A program made the position numbers and the translations under genes. Positions 47,440 through 59,205 of a DNA stretch of 64,000 nt are shown here, one piece after another (the stretch's first letter is position 1; each line of letters starts with the position of its first letter). Source of the stretch: Gordius sp. MW1 (taxonomy: Eukaryota; Nematomorpha; Gordioida; Gordea; Gordiidae); contig OZ038528.1 of assembly GCA_964036665.1 (NCBI GenBank), positions 620,001-684,000 on the forward strand, in the 5' to 3' direction. Below the pieces are notes generated by a model. It was not told the DNA's origin, did not search any database, and saw only the letters and a program-made list of their open reading frames with translations.

Positions 47440-48020
47440 GAAGAATTTCAACAAACCGTAGTTGAGGATACAATGACAGAATTATGACGATACAGCTTTG
47501 TTTCAAATCTATTACGATAATCGTCATATCAACATACGCTCCTCAAAGTGGTTGCTCAGAGGTGTAAAAAAATTGTATTCGAATGGAGCTTGAAGATACA
47601 CTATCTCAATTTGATAAAGATGGGTTCATAGTAATTGGAGCGGATCATAGATAAGTGGGTAAATTAAATGGATGATATGAAAAAATTACTGGTCGGGGTT
47701 AAGGCTTAGAAATGAAGGAGGTACAAAAATTTAAGAAATTGCACAAGCTTTTGACCTAGATTTAGGAAATACCATGGATGAATGGGAAATACCTTCCTCA
47801 AAAAGAGACAGGAACACCTTCAAACGTACAAAAGCGGCAGCCGTACCACTCAGGTAGATTTCTTTCTCGTCAACAGAACGCACCTAATGTTTAAATGTAA
47901 AGATAATACCGAATGGATACATTGGCTTGTCAGCACAGGTTGTTAGTTAAGAGTAACGGCTATAATAAAATATAGAAGATTAAAGGGAAATACTCAATCT
48001 AAGATCGTGTGAGGAACAGT
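47440..48020 (+). pseudogene. LINE apurinic endonuclease (EEP) fragment, RTE/CFDP2-like
   Basis: In shifting frames it reads STYAPQSGCSE, ELEDTLSQFDKDGFIVIGAD, VGKLNG, YEKITGRGLRLRNEGGTKI, AQAFDLDLGNT and KVIPNGYIGL-like pieces. Order and wording match the endonuclease domain of LINEs often annotated craniofacial development protein 2-like. Several stops show it is dead. The reverse transcriptase of the same type lies at 52,360-53,035 with a tandem repeat between them. Confidence 0.75.
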
Positions 48021-48059
48021 GTGAAACGTGACGATCAATATTAGGTAAAAGCAAGCTGT

Positions 48060-48316
48060 GGTATATTGTGGTATACCTCTTTTCCTTACCATTTAATTCC
48101 CTTAAGTGTGTGTTACTTTCCCCCCCCCCTCCCGCGCTTGTACGTGTTTGTTATTTCTTTCCCCATATATTATTATTTATCAACACGCATCATTAAATTT
48201 TGGATACGGGTACACAACGCGTACTGTATCGATAACTTTTTATATATTAATTCTTTAATTTCTTTGTCTCCTTTGGGGAATAAACAAATAAATAAATAAA
48301 TAAATAAATAAACGTA
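48060..48316 (+). repeat. RTE-type LINE 3' tail with (AAATAAAT)n
   Basis: Pyrimidine-rich DNA leads to TCTCCTTTGGGGAATAAACA and then seven AAAT repeats (48,284-48,311). RTE-like LINEs often end in short A-rich tandem repeats, so this is probably the 3' end of another LINE copy lying between the endonuclease and RT remnants. Confidence 0.5.
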
Positions 48317-48399
48317 CGATGTAAGGTTTAGTAAAATAAGTCTTCCTTAATGGAAAGGGTTTCCCCTGCCCTGCCGGCCCAATAAATCCCCGGCCCCCC

Positions 48400-48751
48400 C
48401 TATCCTCCTCAAATCTTAAATCGCATCCTATAAGAATGTAAAACAAGCCAAATAAAGGATTTTCAAGGAATGTGGATAAAATGAAGAAGTACAAAAATGT
48501 ATCAAAGCAAAGAAGATTGTACACAATTTGGTTTAAAAGCAAGGATAGTAATGTTAAGCAAGCTTACCAAATAAAAAGATCGGCTTTAATACGTAGCAAA
48601 GGTCAAAAATACGTAACAAACCTAAAAAGAGGTTCAAGATGATATAAATCGAAAACAACTCAATAGAGGAGAAAAATTGATAAAAAAATCGCAATGCCAA
48701 GGGCCCAAAATTTTAAAAATTACGTAGAATTCTGGGTAATCAAGAATGCAA
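48400..48751 (+). pseudogene. LINE linker between endonuclease and RT, decayed
   Basis: The stretch YTIWFKSKDSN, VKQAYQIKRSAL resembles the basic helical segment that joins endonuclease and RT in RTE/CFDP2-like LINEs (KxWFKSK...KxAYxxAKRxA). Stops follow. It places the tandem repeat inside the old LINE, just before the RT domain. Confidence 0.5.
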
Positions 48752-51700
48752 GTTTCGTATTTGAAGAATACAAATACGCTTTAATATATTTATTTAAATT
48801 TCTAGCTAAATGTATTTATTTTCTAGAACTACCGCGAATATCAATCAGTTTTATTTTTCGTACTACTACTTCGCATAAATTTATTCAACTTCAAAAATTA
48901 TTATAACTGATCAACCTCTAATGACAATTCGTTTTAAGTAGTAACAATAATAATGATGGGGGGAGGTAGGATGACGATAAACAAATAAATGATAGCGCAC
49001 AAGCGCGGTGGTAAAACAATAATGATCAGCGCATCGGTAACAACAATGATCAGCGCACTGGTACAATAATGATAAGCGGCGCAAATAACAATAACTAACA
49101 AATAGCGATATCATCATGATTATAACATCTGAAGGCTAATTCATAGTAGGGTAATAAACCGGTAACTAACCTTCTCAAAAATCAATTTATGATACGATAA
49201 TAAAAGTACTACCATGACATTTAAATTTAAGATTGGCACATTTCCAAAAGTAAAAGAAGTCATAAAATTAGAAGTAAGCGAGGGGGGGGGGGAATAGATA
49301 TACCACACCTACCCCTTTTCCCAAAAACAAATCTACCTCTGCGGATCACTCGTGAGGGTTAAGCCGCCAACGGAGGTATTAAGACTTCGACTTTTTGACA
49401 CCGACATTGACCTTGACATTCACATTGACACCGACATTGATATTGACCTAGATACTGATGATTGACACTACTTCCCGACACTCAAGAATTTTGTTCCTCA
49501 TAACCGAGGATGACTCATTGACTGAGTTCAGTGCCCCAAAAACCAAGGTTGACTCATTATCGGAGTTCAGTGCCTTATAAACCAAGGATGACTCAATGAG
49601 TTCAGAGCCTTATAAACCCGAGGTTGACTCTATGAGCCGGTCTAGTAGTACAATTGCTAACCAAAAAATCTCCGTCAATTCCTTCCTTCAAAAAAATTTC
49701 TGACGTTTCCTTCCTTCCAAATATTAATATATTTCACTTTACAAAAATTGTCCTTTCCCTCTCCATTCCTTCCTTCAAAATCTTAATACCATTCCATTTA
49801 CAAAAATAGCCAAATAATATTCAAAGAAACGCGGGGGGTTTTGGTTTAATATTGATTGCTAAAAATATAATCGTCATACAATTAATATATGAGAATCATT
49901 CAAGTAAACTATCTTAAAATAATATTAAAGTGGCACAATAAGAAACTAGGCTTCTATTTAAATCATTTGTTTTCAGTGGGTTTGAATTCAATTTTACCAG
50001 ACATTACGAATTTTGATTTTCAGAATTCCCAAATGTTGCTTTCGAATCACTTCATTGAATATTTGCTAAGAAAGAATATTAATTCCCAGAATATATTTCA
50101 TTTTCTGAACATGATTAACTTTCCTTTCAAGACGATCGTTCTGTTGTTAGTCAGTTGCTCGAATAATTAGTATGAATATATTTTCCTTTTGTCTTGCCAC
50201 CGGAATCAGGATATTGGAATTTCCATTGCGGGCGCGGCTTTAGTATTTTGTTTTGACACCAATTTCGTATTTGATGAATGCAAATACGCTTTAAAATATT
50301 TATTTAAACTTCTAGCTAATGTATTTATTTTCTAGAACTACCGCGAATATCAATCAGTTTTATTTTTCGTTCTACTACATCTTTCGCATAAATTTATTCA
50401 ACTTCAAAAATTATTATAACTGATCAATCTCTAATTACAATTCGTTTTAAGTAGTAACAATAATAATGATGGGGGGAGGTAGGATGACGATAAACAAATA
50501 AATGATAGCGCACAAGCGCGGTGGTAAAACAATAATGATCAGCGCATCGGTAACAACAATGATCAGCGCACTGGTACAATAATGATAAGCGGCGCAAATA
50601 ACAATAACTAACAAATAGCGATATCATCATGATTATAACATCTGAAGGCTAATTCATAGTAGGGTAATAAACCGGTAACTAACCTTCTCAAAAATCAATT
50701 TATGATACGATAATAAAAGTACTACCATGACATTTAAATTTAAGATTGGCACATTTCCAAAAGTAAAAGAAGTCATAAAATTAGAAGTAAGCGAGGGGGG
50801 GGGGGAATAGATATACCACACCTACCCCTTTTCCCAAAAACAAATCTACCTCTGCGGATCACTCGTGAGGGTTAAGCCGCCAACGGAGGTATTAAGACTT
50901 CGACTTTTTGACACCGACATTGACCTTGACATTCACATTGACACCGACATTGATATTGACCTAGATACTGATGATTGACACTACTTCCCGACACTCAAGA
51001 ATTTTGTTCCTCATAACCGAGGATGACTCATTGACTGAGTTCAGTGCCCCAAAAACCAAGGTTGACTCATTATCGGAGTTCAGTGCCTTATAAACCAAGG
51101 ATGACTCAATGAGTTCAGAGCCTTATAAACCCGAGGTTGACTCTATGAGCCGGTCTAGTAGTACAATTGCTAACCAAAAAATCTCCGTCAATTCCTTCCT
51201 TCAAAAAAATTTCTGACGTTTCCTTCCTTCCAAATATTAATATATTTCACTTTACAAAAATTGTCCTTTCCCTCTCCATTCCTTCCTTCAAAATCTTAAT
51301 ACCATTCCATTTACAAAAATAGCCAAATAATATTCAAAGAAACGCGGGGGGTTTTGGTTTAATATTGATTGCTAAAAATATAATCGTCATACAATTAATA
51401 TATGAGAATCATTCAAGTAAACTATCTTAAAATAATATTAAAGTGGCACAATAAGAAACTAGGCTTCTATTTAAATCATTTGTTTTCAGTGGGTTTGAAT
51501 TCAATTTTACCAGACATTACGAATTTTGATTTTCAGAATTCCCAAATGTTGCTTTCGAATCACTTCATTGAATATTTGCTAAGAAAGAATATTAATTCCC
51601 AGAATATATTTCATTTTCTGAACATGATTAACTTTCCTTTCAAGACGATCGTTCTGTTGTTAGTCAGTTGCTCGAATAATTAGTATGAATATATTTTCCT

Positions 51701-52338
51701 TTTGTCTTGCCACCGGAATCAGGATATTGGAATTTCCATTGCGGGCGCGGCTTTAGTATTTTGTTTTGACACCAATTTCGTATTTGATGAATGCAAATAC
51801 GCTTTAAAATATTTATTTAAACTTCTAGCTAATGTATTTATTTTCTAGAACTACCGCGAATATCAATCAGTTTTATTTTTCGTTCTACTACATCTTTCGC
51901 ATAAATTTATTCAACTTCAAAAATTATTATAACTGATCAATCTCTAATTACAATTCGTTTTAAGTAGTAACAATAATAATGATGGGGGGAGGTAGGATGA
52001 CGATAAACAAATAAATGATAGCGCACAAGCGCGGTGGTAAAACAATAATGATCAGCGCATCGGTAACAACAATGATCAGCGCACTGGTACAATAATGATA
52101 AGCGGCGCAAATAACAATAACTAACAAATAGCGATATCATCATGATTATAACATCTGAAGGCTAATTCATAGTAGGGTAATAAACCGGTAACTAACCTTC
52201 TCAAAAATAAATTTATGATACGATAATAAAAGTACTACCATGACATTTAAATTTAAGAATAAACAACTTGGCACATTTCCAAAAGTAAAAGAAGTCATAA
52301 AATTAGAAATAAGCGAGGGGGGGGAATAGATATACCAC
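48752..52338. repeat. 1,513-bp tandem repeat (about 2.4 copies)
   Basis: Copies start at about 48,752, 50,265 and 51,778; the third is partial. Outside the first about 170 bp of copy 1 and the last about 100 bp of copy 3 the copies look essentially identical. Each unit holds: an ATCAGCGCA-rich block (48,960-49,080); a G run; a GACATTGACCTTGACATTCA-type array; four to five TGACTCA-containing repeats (49,500-49,630); a CTTCCTTC-rich block; and a 93-codon open frame (49,889-50,170 and 51,402-51,683). The array lies between LINE linker and RT fragments. Neither ORF nor array is recognised. Confidence 0.95.
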
Positions 52339-52359
52339 AGCAAGACAGCCATATATTAC

Positions 52360-53035
52360 AAAGATGGTACGACTATTAGAGTGATTTATTAATTAAAAGG
52401 GCCTTTAGTAGAAGATCATTCTCAATATGAGAATTAGACTTAGCGAATTGGATCAAGAAACGAAGATAAAAGCAGCTATGAGTAAACTAATGTCAGCATA
52501 AGTTATAAAAATAGAAAGCTTCAAAGCGTTAGGTAATAGTGGTGTCCAAATCCTCGCCTTCAACAAAATCTTGACCACAGGTAAAATACCTAACGAGTGG
52601 ACGACAAGCTATATGATACCGATGTACAAGATGAATGGAGATATTGAGAATGTAACAACTACAGAGAGATAAAGCGTATGAGTCACACTATCGATGTATG
52701 GGGAAAAGTGATCGAAAAGCGACTATGGAGTTTAGTTAAAATTCGAGACAACCAATTAGGATCTATGCCGGAGAGGTCTACAGCTGAACAGTGTTAGAAG
52801 AATAATGAAACGGTTTAGAGAAAGGGAGGAGTATTTTATGTGTTTCAATGTAGAAAATGCCTTTGATTCAGACTTGCTTGGAAATACCTTAAAGAAAACA
52901 AGGTGCCAGAAATATATGTCAAAGCCATAAAAGATATGTACAATATAGAATGTAGGTTAGAACAACGGTGGGGATTATAAAGAGTGAGCCATCAACACTG
53001 AAGTCTATCAAGGTTCAGCTTCTTGTCCCTTCCTA
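52360..53035 (+). pseudogene. LINE reverse-transcriptase fragment, RTE/CFDP2-like
   Basis: Across frames: KGPLVEDHSQYE, FKALGNSGVQI, FNKILTTGKIPNEWTTSYMI, PMYKMNGDIEN, IKRMSHTIDVWGKVIEKRLW, RDNQLGSMPERSTAEQ, then VPEIYVKAIKDMYN. These are the N-terminal half of a non-LTR RT (finger and palm up to the region before FADD). The FADD box is not seen. Many stops make it non-functional. Confidence 0.8.
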
Positions 53036-53240
53036 CTCATAATGAGGAGCCCTGCAGGGGCCATCCGAAGCACGGTCCGAGCCCGGTCCGAGCCCGATGT
53101 CTTATATAAATAAATCATAAGAATAGAATAGCTACTCATAAAAAATTTAAGACAACCTAATTAGCTGAAAAAGAAAACATAGCGATATCACAATTTTGGT
53201 ACAATAGTGTTTGTGCGTTAAAATTAGCAATTTAGGCATT
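53036..53240. other. RBM34 5' flank with a GC-rich scrap
   Basis: Positions 53,045-53,100 carry GGTCCGAGCCCGGTCCGAGC, a hAT-type subterminal scrap. The remaining about 130 bp before the RBM34 ATG is AT-rich and must include its leader or promoter. Confidence 0.4.
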
Positions 53241-56200
53241 ATGACCAAGTATCAGGCAGGTGACATAACTAAATCCTTATTTGGTTATGTTGATGCAAAG
53301 TCTTCCTTATCTGAGATATATGCAAAGGTATAAATTTATATATTGCTTTGTAAAAGCTTTAAGAAAGTAGTGAGTACTTATAAAAAATCTCAAGTAGCAT
53401 CCACTAGTTCTAAAGCAAATATTCAACTAGTGGCAAAGTAATTATATTCTTATAATACAAGCATTTTTAAGGTCAAAAAAATCAATTTTTGGTAAGCCCA
53501 TTGTGACAGCAAAGGAAACTTCTGATGAAAATACAATATTTATTGGAAACTTACCAATTGAGACAACAAAAAAGGTGTGTTATGATTTAATAATTTAACT
53601 CTTTAAAAAAATGCTCATAGCAAACTTTAAATAATAGTTAGATGCCATCCTAGAAACAAATTATACTCGTTATTTTTGTTATATAAATTAGAGAAAATAT
53701 AGTATGATTGAAATAGAAAAGTAAATTTGAGAGACACTTTGTTGATCATTTCATAATGAAATTGAAGATATTTTTAACAATACCAAACTGTTATAGGCTT
53801 TAAAAAAGTTGGTAAATCCTTTTGGAACTGTCATCACTCTGAGATTTAGATCAATCCCCCTCTTACTAGGTCAAGAAAAGGATCAAAACCATCACACATT
53901 ATCCACTGATGGTAAACATTAATTCATTTAAATACCCAAGCTTGCTATTATTCATTAAAAACTAAAATAATTTATAAATAGATCTTATATTATTTCCATG
54001 TAATTTTTGAACAAAATATACATTAAGCGTAGGTAATAAAGGGCAGCTACCATTCTATTTAAAAAGTCTTTTATATTACACAAATGATAAAATTCAAAAC
54101 AAACATTTGTTTTTTGCTAAATTATTTTTTAGAATTATTTATAAATGGACATCCTTATCACTGAGTGACACCCATATGGTTATATTTGGCATAGTTTCAA
54201 TATGCTTTGTAAAGTACCATGAGAGGATTGTTTTTAAATGGAGAGAAATGATATTAATAATCTCCAATTCTTTAGAAGATAAAAATGAGGGTATAAAATT
54301 TTTTATTACCTCCCAATATTAAAAAAAATAAAATTAATTATATATAAGCTAGCCTTTCTTTGGATTTATGTTAACGAATTAATACATATTTGAAGTGGTA
54401 ATTTAACAAGATATATGAGTAATATAAGGACTTATCATAAGAATGTTATTCTTTGGTATTATATTGACTTATATAGGAATTTAGGTTTTATAGAAATAGC
54501 ATTTTAAATATCATTTGATAAAAGTAATTTTTTGTTGTTTCTTTAATTTTAAGAGATGTAATTGTGTTAGTTGTTTAAGGTCCAAGATATTAAGTTTAAT
54601 TAATAATACACCAAACCTTAATTATTGTAACCTTGTCTTAAAATTTCTTAGAGTTTCTATGTATTATTACTTTACCTATCGGATATCATTATACCTTATA
54701 GAAATTTGCGATCAAACAGACCCCATACCCATCTACTTTATCTCTAAAATTTTTGCATTTATATAAATAACAATTTTTACAAATTTTAATTTACTCACGG
54801 TTTACATAAATTTTTTTAAAATGTATCTTTTTAGATGATGGTAGCAGCGCTAAAAAGAAGCTGAAGCGCTTGACACTTGGTGCAGCGGCGCGCAGCGCTC
54901 AAGCAGTCACAGACCCGGGCAGGCTTAATAAAAACGCTTACGTGCGATTTGAGAAGAGCGTTAGCGTTGGGCGCGCGGTTGAAACGCTTAATAGACAAAT
55001 CTATCAGGGCAGGTGGGGAAAAATTAACTTTTTATTCTTCCCTTTAATCATTCTTTTAGATGAAATTTATTGAAATTGTTGGCATTTTTTTTCAGAGGAA
55101 TTTTAAATGTTTTTATAGATTTATAATATTTGTCTGTAGTTAGTTAGTAATCTCGTCTTAGGACTTGTCTTAATATCGGATTTTGCAGCTATGCAGCAAA
55201 AATCGTCTTACGGGTTATAACATTGTCGTGTCTTAACTTCGAATTCACAGCAGATTTAGATTTTAGACGCATAACGTAACAGGGATTTTGTAAGATGCTA
55301 CATTTTTCTAAGCTTAAATGTTGTGTGTTTTTAAATTTTTAGCTATCAGCAAAGTTTATATTTAATCTCAAGATTTGAAATAAACAAAAAAACGTTTTCA
55401 ACTATTAAAAAACAAATTATTAATAATTACAACCTAGTCTGCCCCATGAAATTGAATCGGATATTTAGCCAGCGATAAATTAGCGCGATTTGAATCTGAA
55501 TCCAATATTAAGACAAGCCCTTAATTTGCCAAAAAAAATTTTAAAAGGTAAATATGTTAATTTTTTAGTCCATTGTTCGTAAAGCTTTGGGTATATATAG
55601 TAAGTTTTCACCACCTATATGCTTTAGCGCGATGCTTTTTATCACAAATATAATAGATTTTTATATCATTTAAATTCCATTTTTTTAAATATTACAAAAC
55701 ACTTTTTTCCTTTCAATTTAGACACTTGAGGGTAGATGGGGTGGAAAAATCAGCTGGCAAAGCAGTGAGCGGCGTTAAATACGATAAAGGGCGCACAATT
55801 TTCCTGGGCAATTTACCGTTCGAATCGTGCGAGGAAGAAGACCTATGGCAGACCTTTCAAGAGAAAGCGGGACTGCCTGTAGAAGCGCTTAGAATTATCA
55901 GAACGCCCGGCGCCTTAAAGGGTGTAGGTTGTGGATTTGTGCTATTTAAGGTATATAAAATATTTTTTCGATTTCATTTTGAAATAAAAATATGATAAAA
56001 TGTATCTTTAATGATCCAGGAAAAGGATTCCGTTGATTTAGCTCTTATGATGAATGGTAAATTAAGGATTAAGGGCAGGACGGTACGAATAAAAAGGTGC
56101 CTGGACAGGACCGGACCCACGGGTAGGCAGCAAATGTCTCTAAGTCGCGGCCGTTCTAAGTTTGCCGGAAAAAGCACAAATTCCAAAAGAGATCGCACTA

Positions 56201-56298
56201 CCCCTGCCCTAAACGCGGTAAGTGGGAATGTTATGAAGATTAACAAAAAATCCGATCGTTTTGCCAAAGGCGGAAGAGGAAAGAAAAAAAATAGTTAA
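53241..56298 (+). CDS. rbm34: RBM34 (Nop12-like) nucleolar RNA-binding protein, 7 exons
   Basis: Exons: 53241-53327, 53364-53437, 53472-53574, 53797-53911, 54835-55012, 55722-55950, 56020-56298. All introns are GT-AG, phases agree (0, 2, 0, 1, 2, 0), total 354 aa; human RBM34 has 430. The N-terminus (QAGDITKSLFG) matches the family's QVASSLF start. RRM1 has RNP2 TIFIGNLP, the RBM34-type RFRSIPLL and RNP1 NAYVRF, followed by GRHLRVD. RRM2 has RNP2 TIFLGNLPF and RNP1 GVGCGFVLF, then GRTVRIKR. The tail is Lys/Arg-rich and ends GRGKKKNS. The yeast relative Nop12 acts in 25S/5.8S pre-rRNA processing, so a nucleolar ribosome-biogenesis role is expected. The first two introns are only 36 and 34 nt. 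Intron 5 holds a Harbinger MITE. Confidence 0.93.
55161..55520. mobile_element. PIF/Harbinger-type MITE, copy 2, in RBM34 intron 5
   Basis: GGACTTGTCTTAATATC to AATATTAAGACAAGCCC, flanked by TTA on both sides (55158-55160, 55521-55523). 360 bp, same family as 9,942 and 63,105. Confidence 0.87.
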
Positions 56299-56425
56299 AA
56301 ATTGGGCGCAAAAAATAAAAGAGAAATGGGCGAAAGGGTGACTAAAAGTGCCCATATTAATGTGTAAACACGTCTCATCAACATGACATTTTTAATAGAA
56401 TGATATATATTTGTAAGAAATTACT

Positions 56426-56431
56426 AATAAA
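56426..56431 (+). terminator. Poly(A) signal AATAAA for RBM34
   Basis: It lies 128 nt after the RBM34 stop and before the next MITE. Confidence 0.45.
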
Positions 56432-56553
56432 TATTGCTTATGAAGTTTTTCAAATGGTGTTTTAACTTATTGATACAAGACCTAGAGAATAACATAAATT
56501 ACAATTTATAAATAACAGGAAGATATTGTGTCCTATTATATTCCCCTCTTGTT

Positions 56554-56697
56554 GTGTTGTAAAAACGGCTGGGTTTTGTTTAGTCGACTAAACATAAGGA
56601 CAACAAAAGTGGTATGGTCTGTTTTTGCTGGTTTGTTTGTGTTTAATCGACCAAAACCTAAGGTCGACCATACAAAACCCAGCCGTTTTTACAACAC
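56554..56697. mobile_element. GTGTTGTAAAAACGG palindromic MITE, copy B
   Basis: The ends GTGTTGTAAAAACGGCTGGG and CCCAGCCGTTTTTACAACAC are perfect 20-bp inverted repeats. TA follows on the right; the left flank is mutated. GTCGACTAAAC words lie inside. Confidence 0.8.
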
Positions 56698-57089
56698 TAC
56701 TCGGTTGTGAATTCTAAGGGAATCGTCATTACAGATATAATTTCTTGAATTTTCCCTCGCTTCCTTAGGAATCACAGATTAAACTATTAATAATTTTTGC
56801 GTGTCATATGACAATTACTTATATATTATCTTAACTGTTTGAGATGAGCATGCTTGCTAGGGAAGGTGCTGTCAAAATATAAATAATTGAGGAGGCCCGG
56901 TTTAGGCGTATATTCTTTTAAATAACTCGTCCATATCAATTTAGTTTTTTACATTCTCCTCATGAAACGTGATTTAAAATGCTTATTTAGGCAATATAAA
57001 GTGTGGCATCCCAGGATCTCGTTTTATGCTTTTAAATGTAAGGTGAAAGGTTAGAAAACTATTGATGGCTCTCCTATCCAAGAGTTGTT
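56698..57089. other. Anonymous DNA downstream of RBM34
   Basis: No gene or element was recognised in this short AT-rich interval. Confidence 0.35.
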
Positions 57090-57360
57090 AAATGGCTAAC
57101 TAGCTTCAACTCCAAACGCGAGCACGCACACTGAGTTGTTTAATAAGCGCGTATAGCACAATGAGTGCTCGCTGGTTGGTGCAATAGTTTTAACAGTAGC
57201 ATGTAAAAATGCTCGAGAGGTTAGTCGAAGCAGCAAAATCTGTTTAAGCATTGAGCAGATAGATCGAGCAGGAAATTCGAGCAAATAGGAGATTTAATTG
57301 CTATTTGCTATAATTTAGTAACTTACAATATTTGTTCATATTATATATCATAAATAAATT
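57090..57360. repeat. Interspersed repeat, family shared with 12,061-12,285
   Basis: It matches the reverse complement of 12,061-12,285 throughout and is followed by C-rich homopolymer tracts (57,370-57,470), the counterpart of 11,950-12,050. It directly adjoins the second minisatellite element. Confidence 0.6.
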
Positions 57361-57536
57361 AAGAACTTTGCCCCCCCCCCTCCTTATTTTTTACCCTCTT
57401 TTTCACCCGGTATTTTACCCTCTTTCTTACCGGGGGGAAGGGGTTATTTCTCCCCCCCCCCCCTTTAAAAGATACAAGCTTAGGAGGGTAAAGTAAAAAA
57501 TTAATACAGTAGTGGGCACCACAGAAGAATTATTAA

Positions 57537-58565
57537 TTGCTATGCAATTTATGGGATCACTTTCCATTTTGTTTGTCCGCCTATTCGGCGTCCGCTATTC
57601 GGCGTGCGCACCGAATGTCACGCACCGAATGTCTTGTTTTGTTTACTTTTAATTTTTGTTAATTTAACCAGTTTTTGGGTTCGAATCCCGGTTTTTTTTT
57701 TTGACTATTATGATTGTTCCTGTTACTACCGATGTTATTATGACTTTTTGGCCGTCCGTTGGGTGCTGACCGATGGAAAAAAATGACCATTGGCCAAAAT
57801 GTGAATCCAAGTTTATTTTTTCGTTTTTTTCGACTATTATGATTGTTCCTGTTACTACCAATGCTATTATGACTTTTTGGCCGTCCGTTGATTGCTGACC
57901 GATGGAAAAAAATGACCATTGGCCAAAATGTAAATCGGAATTATTTTTTTCGTTTTTTTTAACTATTATGATTGTTCCTGTTAGGTGCTGACCGATGGAA
58001 AAAAATGACCATTGGCCAAAATGTGAATCAAAATTATTTTTTTCCTTTTTTTTCGATTATTATGATTGTTCCTGTTACTACCAATGCTATTATGACTTTT
58101 TGGCCGTCTGTTGGGCGCTGACGGATGGAAAAAAATGACCATTGGCCAAAATGTGAATCGGAATTATTTTTTTCGTTTTTTTTTGATTCTTATGATTGTT
58201 CCTGTTACTATCAATGCTATTATGACTTTTTGGCCGTCCGTTGATTGCTGACTGATGGAAAAAAATGACCATTGGCCAAAATGTGAATCAAAATTATTTT
58301 TTTCCTTTTTTTCGCTAACACTATTTATAGACCATCTGTTGGTACTGACCAATTAAAAAAAATGACCATCGGCCAAAATGTGATTTAAAATTTTTTTGTT
58401 TTGACTCTTATAAATTTATATCCACTTTTACCGTGTCCTGGCTGCTGACCAATGAAAAAAATGACCATTGGCCAAAATGTGATTCGAAAATTATTTTTTC
58501 GTTTTTTTGACTATTATGAATTTATAACCACCTCTACCCTGTCCTGGCTGACCAATGAAAAAAAT
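57537..58565 (-). repeat. Minisatellite element, second copy (reverse)
   Basis: It starts with GCTATGCAATTTATGGG (57,539), as at 44,102. It then carries GGGTTCGAATCCCGG followed by a run of T, and eight units of 89-131 bp containing AAAAAATGACCATTGGCC (57,780 to 58,560). It is the reverse complement of the array at 44,405-45,350. The right end is not defined. Open frames within it follow the repeat period and are not genes. Confidence 0.75.
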
Positions 58566-58880
58566 GCCTTATACCATTTTTGAATATCTATACTATTTTA
58601 TTTTTAGATATCTTATTAATAAATCTAATTATTATTACATCTTATTTTTAAAAGTCATATTTTTTAATATCTAACGCATTTTTATATATTTAAATTTTAT
58701 TTTCAAAAAATTTTATTATAAGCCACAATAGGAATTATCCCAATTTAATAACATTTTACATTAACCAAAAGTAAGTTATTAAATTTTATCATTTTTAGAT
58801 GTGCGGTCGTAACAGGCAATCCAATTCTCTATTATTATTAAAAAGTTGATTAATTAATTTTATTATTTCTAATTTCCGCC

Positions 58881-59205
58881 TGTTGTTATTTTAATTGAAA
58901 CTATTTTCTAACACTTAAAATTAACCTAGTAAGCTTGAAATTGCAGTTGTCATAATTGAAAATTACAACTAGATAATCAATATATTAGAATTATTATTAT
59001 ATATCAATTAAAAGGGGAAATTATTCCTTCGTCATTTTATATTGATTTTTTTTTCAATGGCGCTATGCCAAGGTTAAACCCCTACCCCTATCTTCCTCTC
59101 TTATCCGCCCACCGCTAGGGGGCGGGAGTGGAGGAGATGAAGATTATTTCACAATATTAGGTTAATTTTAAGTGTTAGAAAATAGTTTCAATTAAAGTAA
59201 TAACA
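58881..59205. mobile_element. Foldback element with about 50-bp inverted repeats
   Basis: TGTTGTTATTTTAATTGAAA, CTATTTTCTAACACTTAAAA and TTAACCTA on the left pair with the complementary sequence at 59,155-59,205. The roughly 220-bp centre includes a GC-rich CCCACCGCTAGGGGGCGGG hairpin. Non-coding, type unknown. Confidence 0.75.

Noticed and set aside
54107..54766. Open frames in RBM34 intron 4
   Set aside because: They are inside an intron defined by matching exon phases, with no domain, and AT-rich composition explains them.
57677..57691. tRNA gene
   Set aside because: A B-box-like GGTTCGAATCC is present, but there is no A box, no cloverleaf and no acceptor stem. It is reported only as a possible relic.
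57659..58352. Minus-strand frames in the second minisatellite array
   Set aside because: Same reason: the repeated period, not a gene, produces them.
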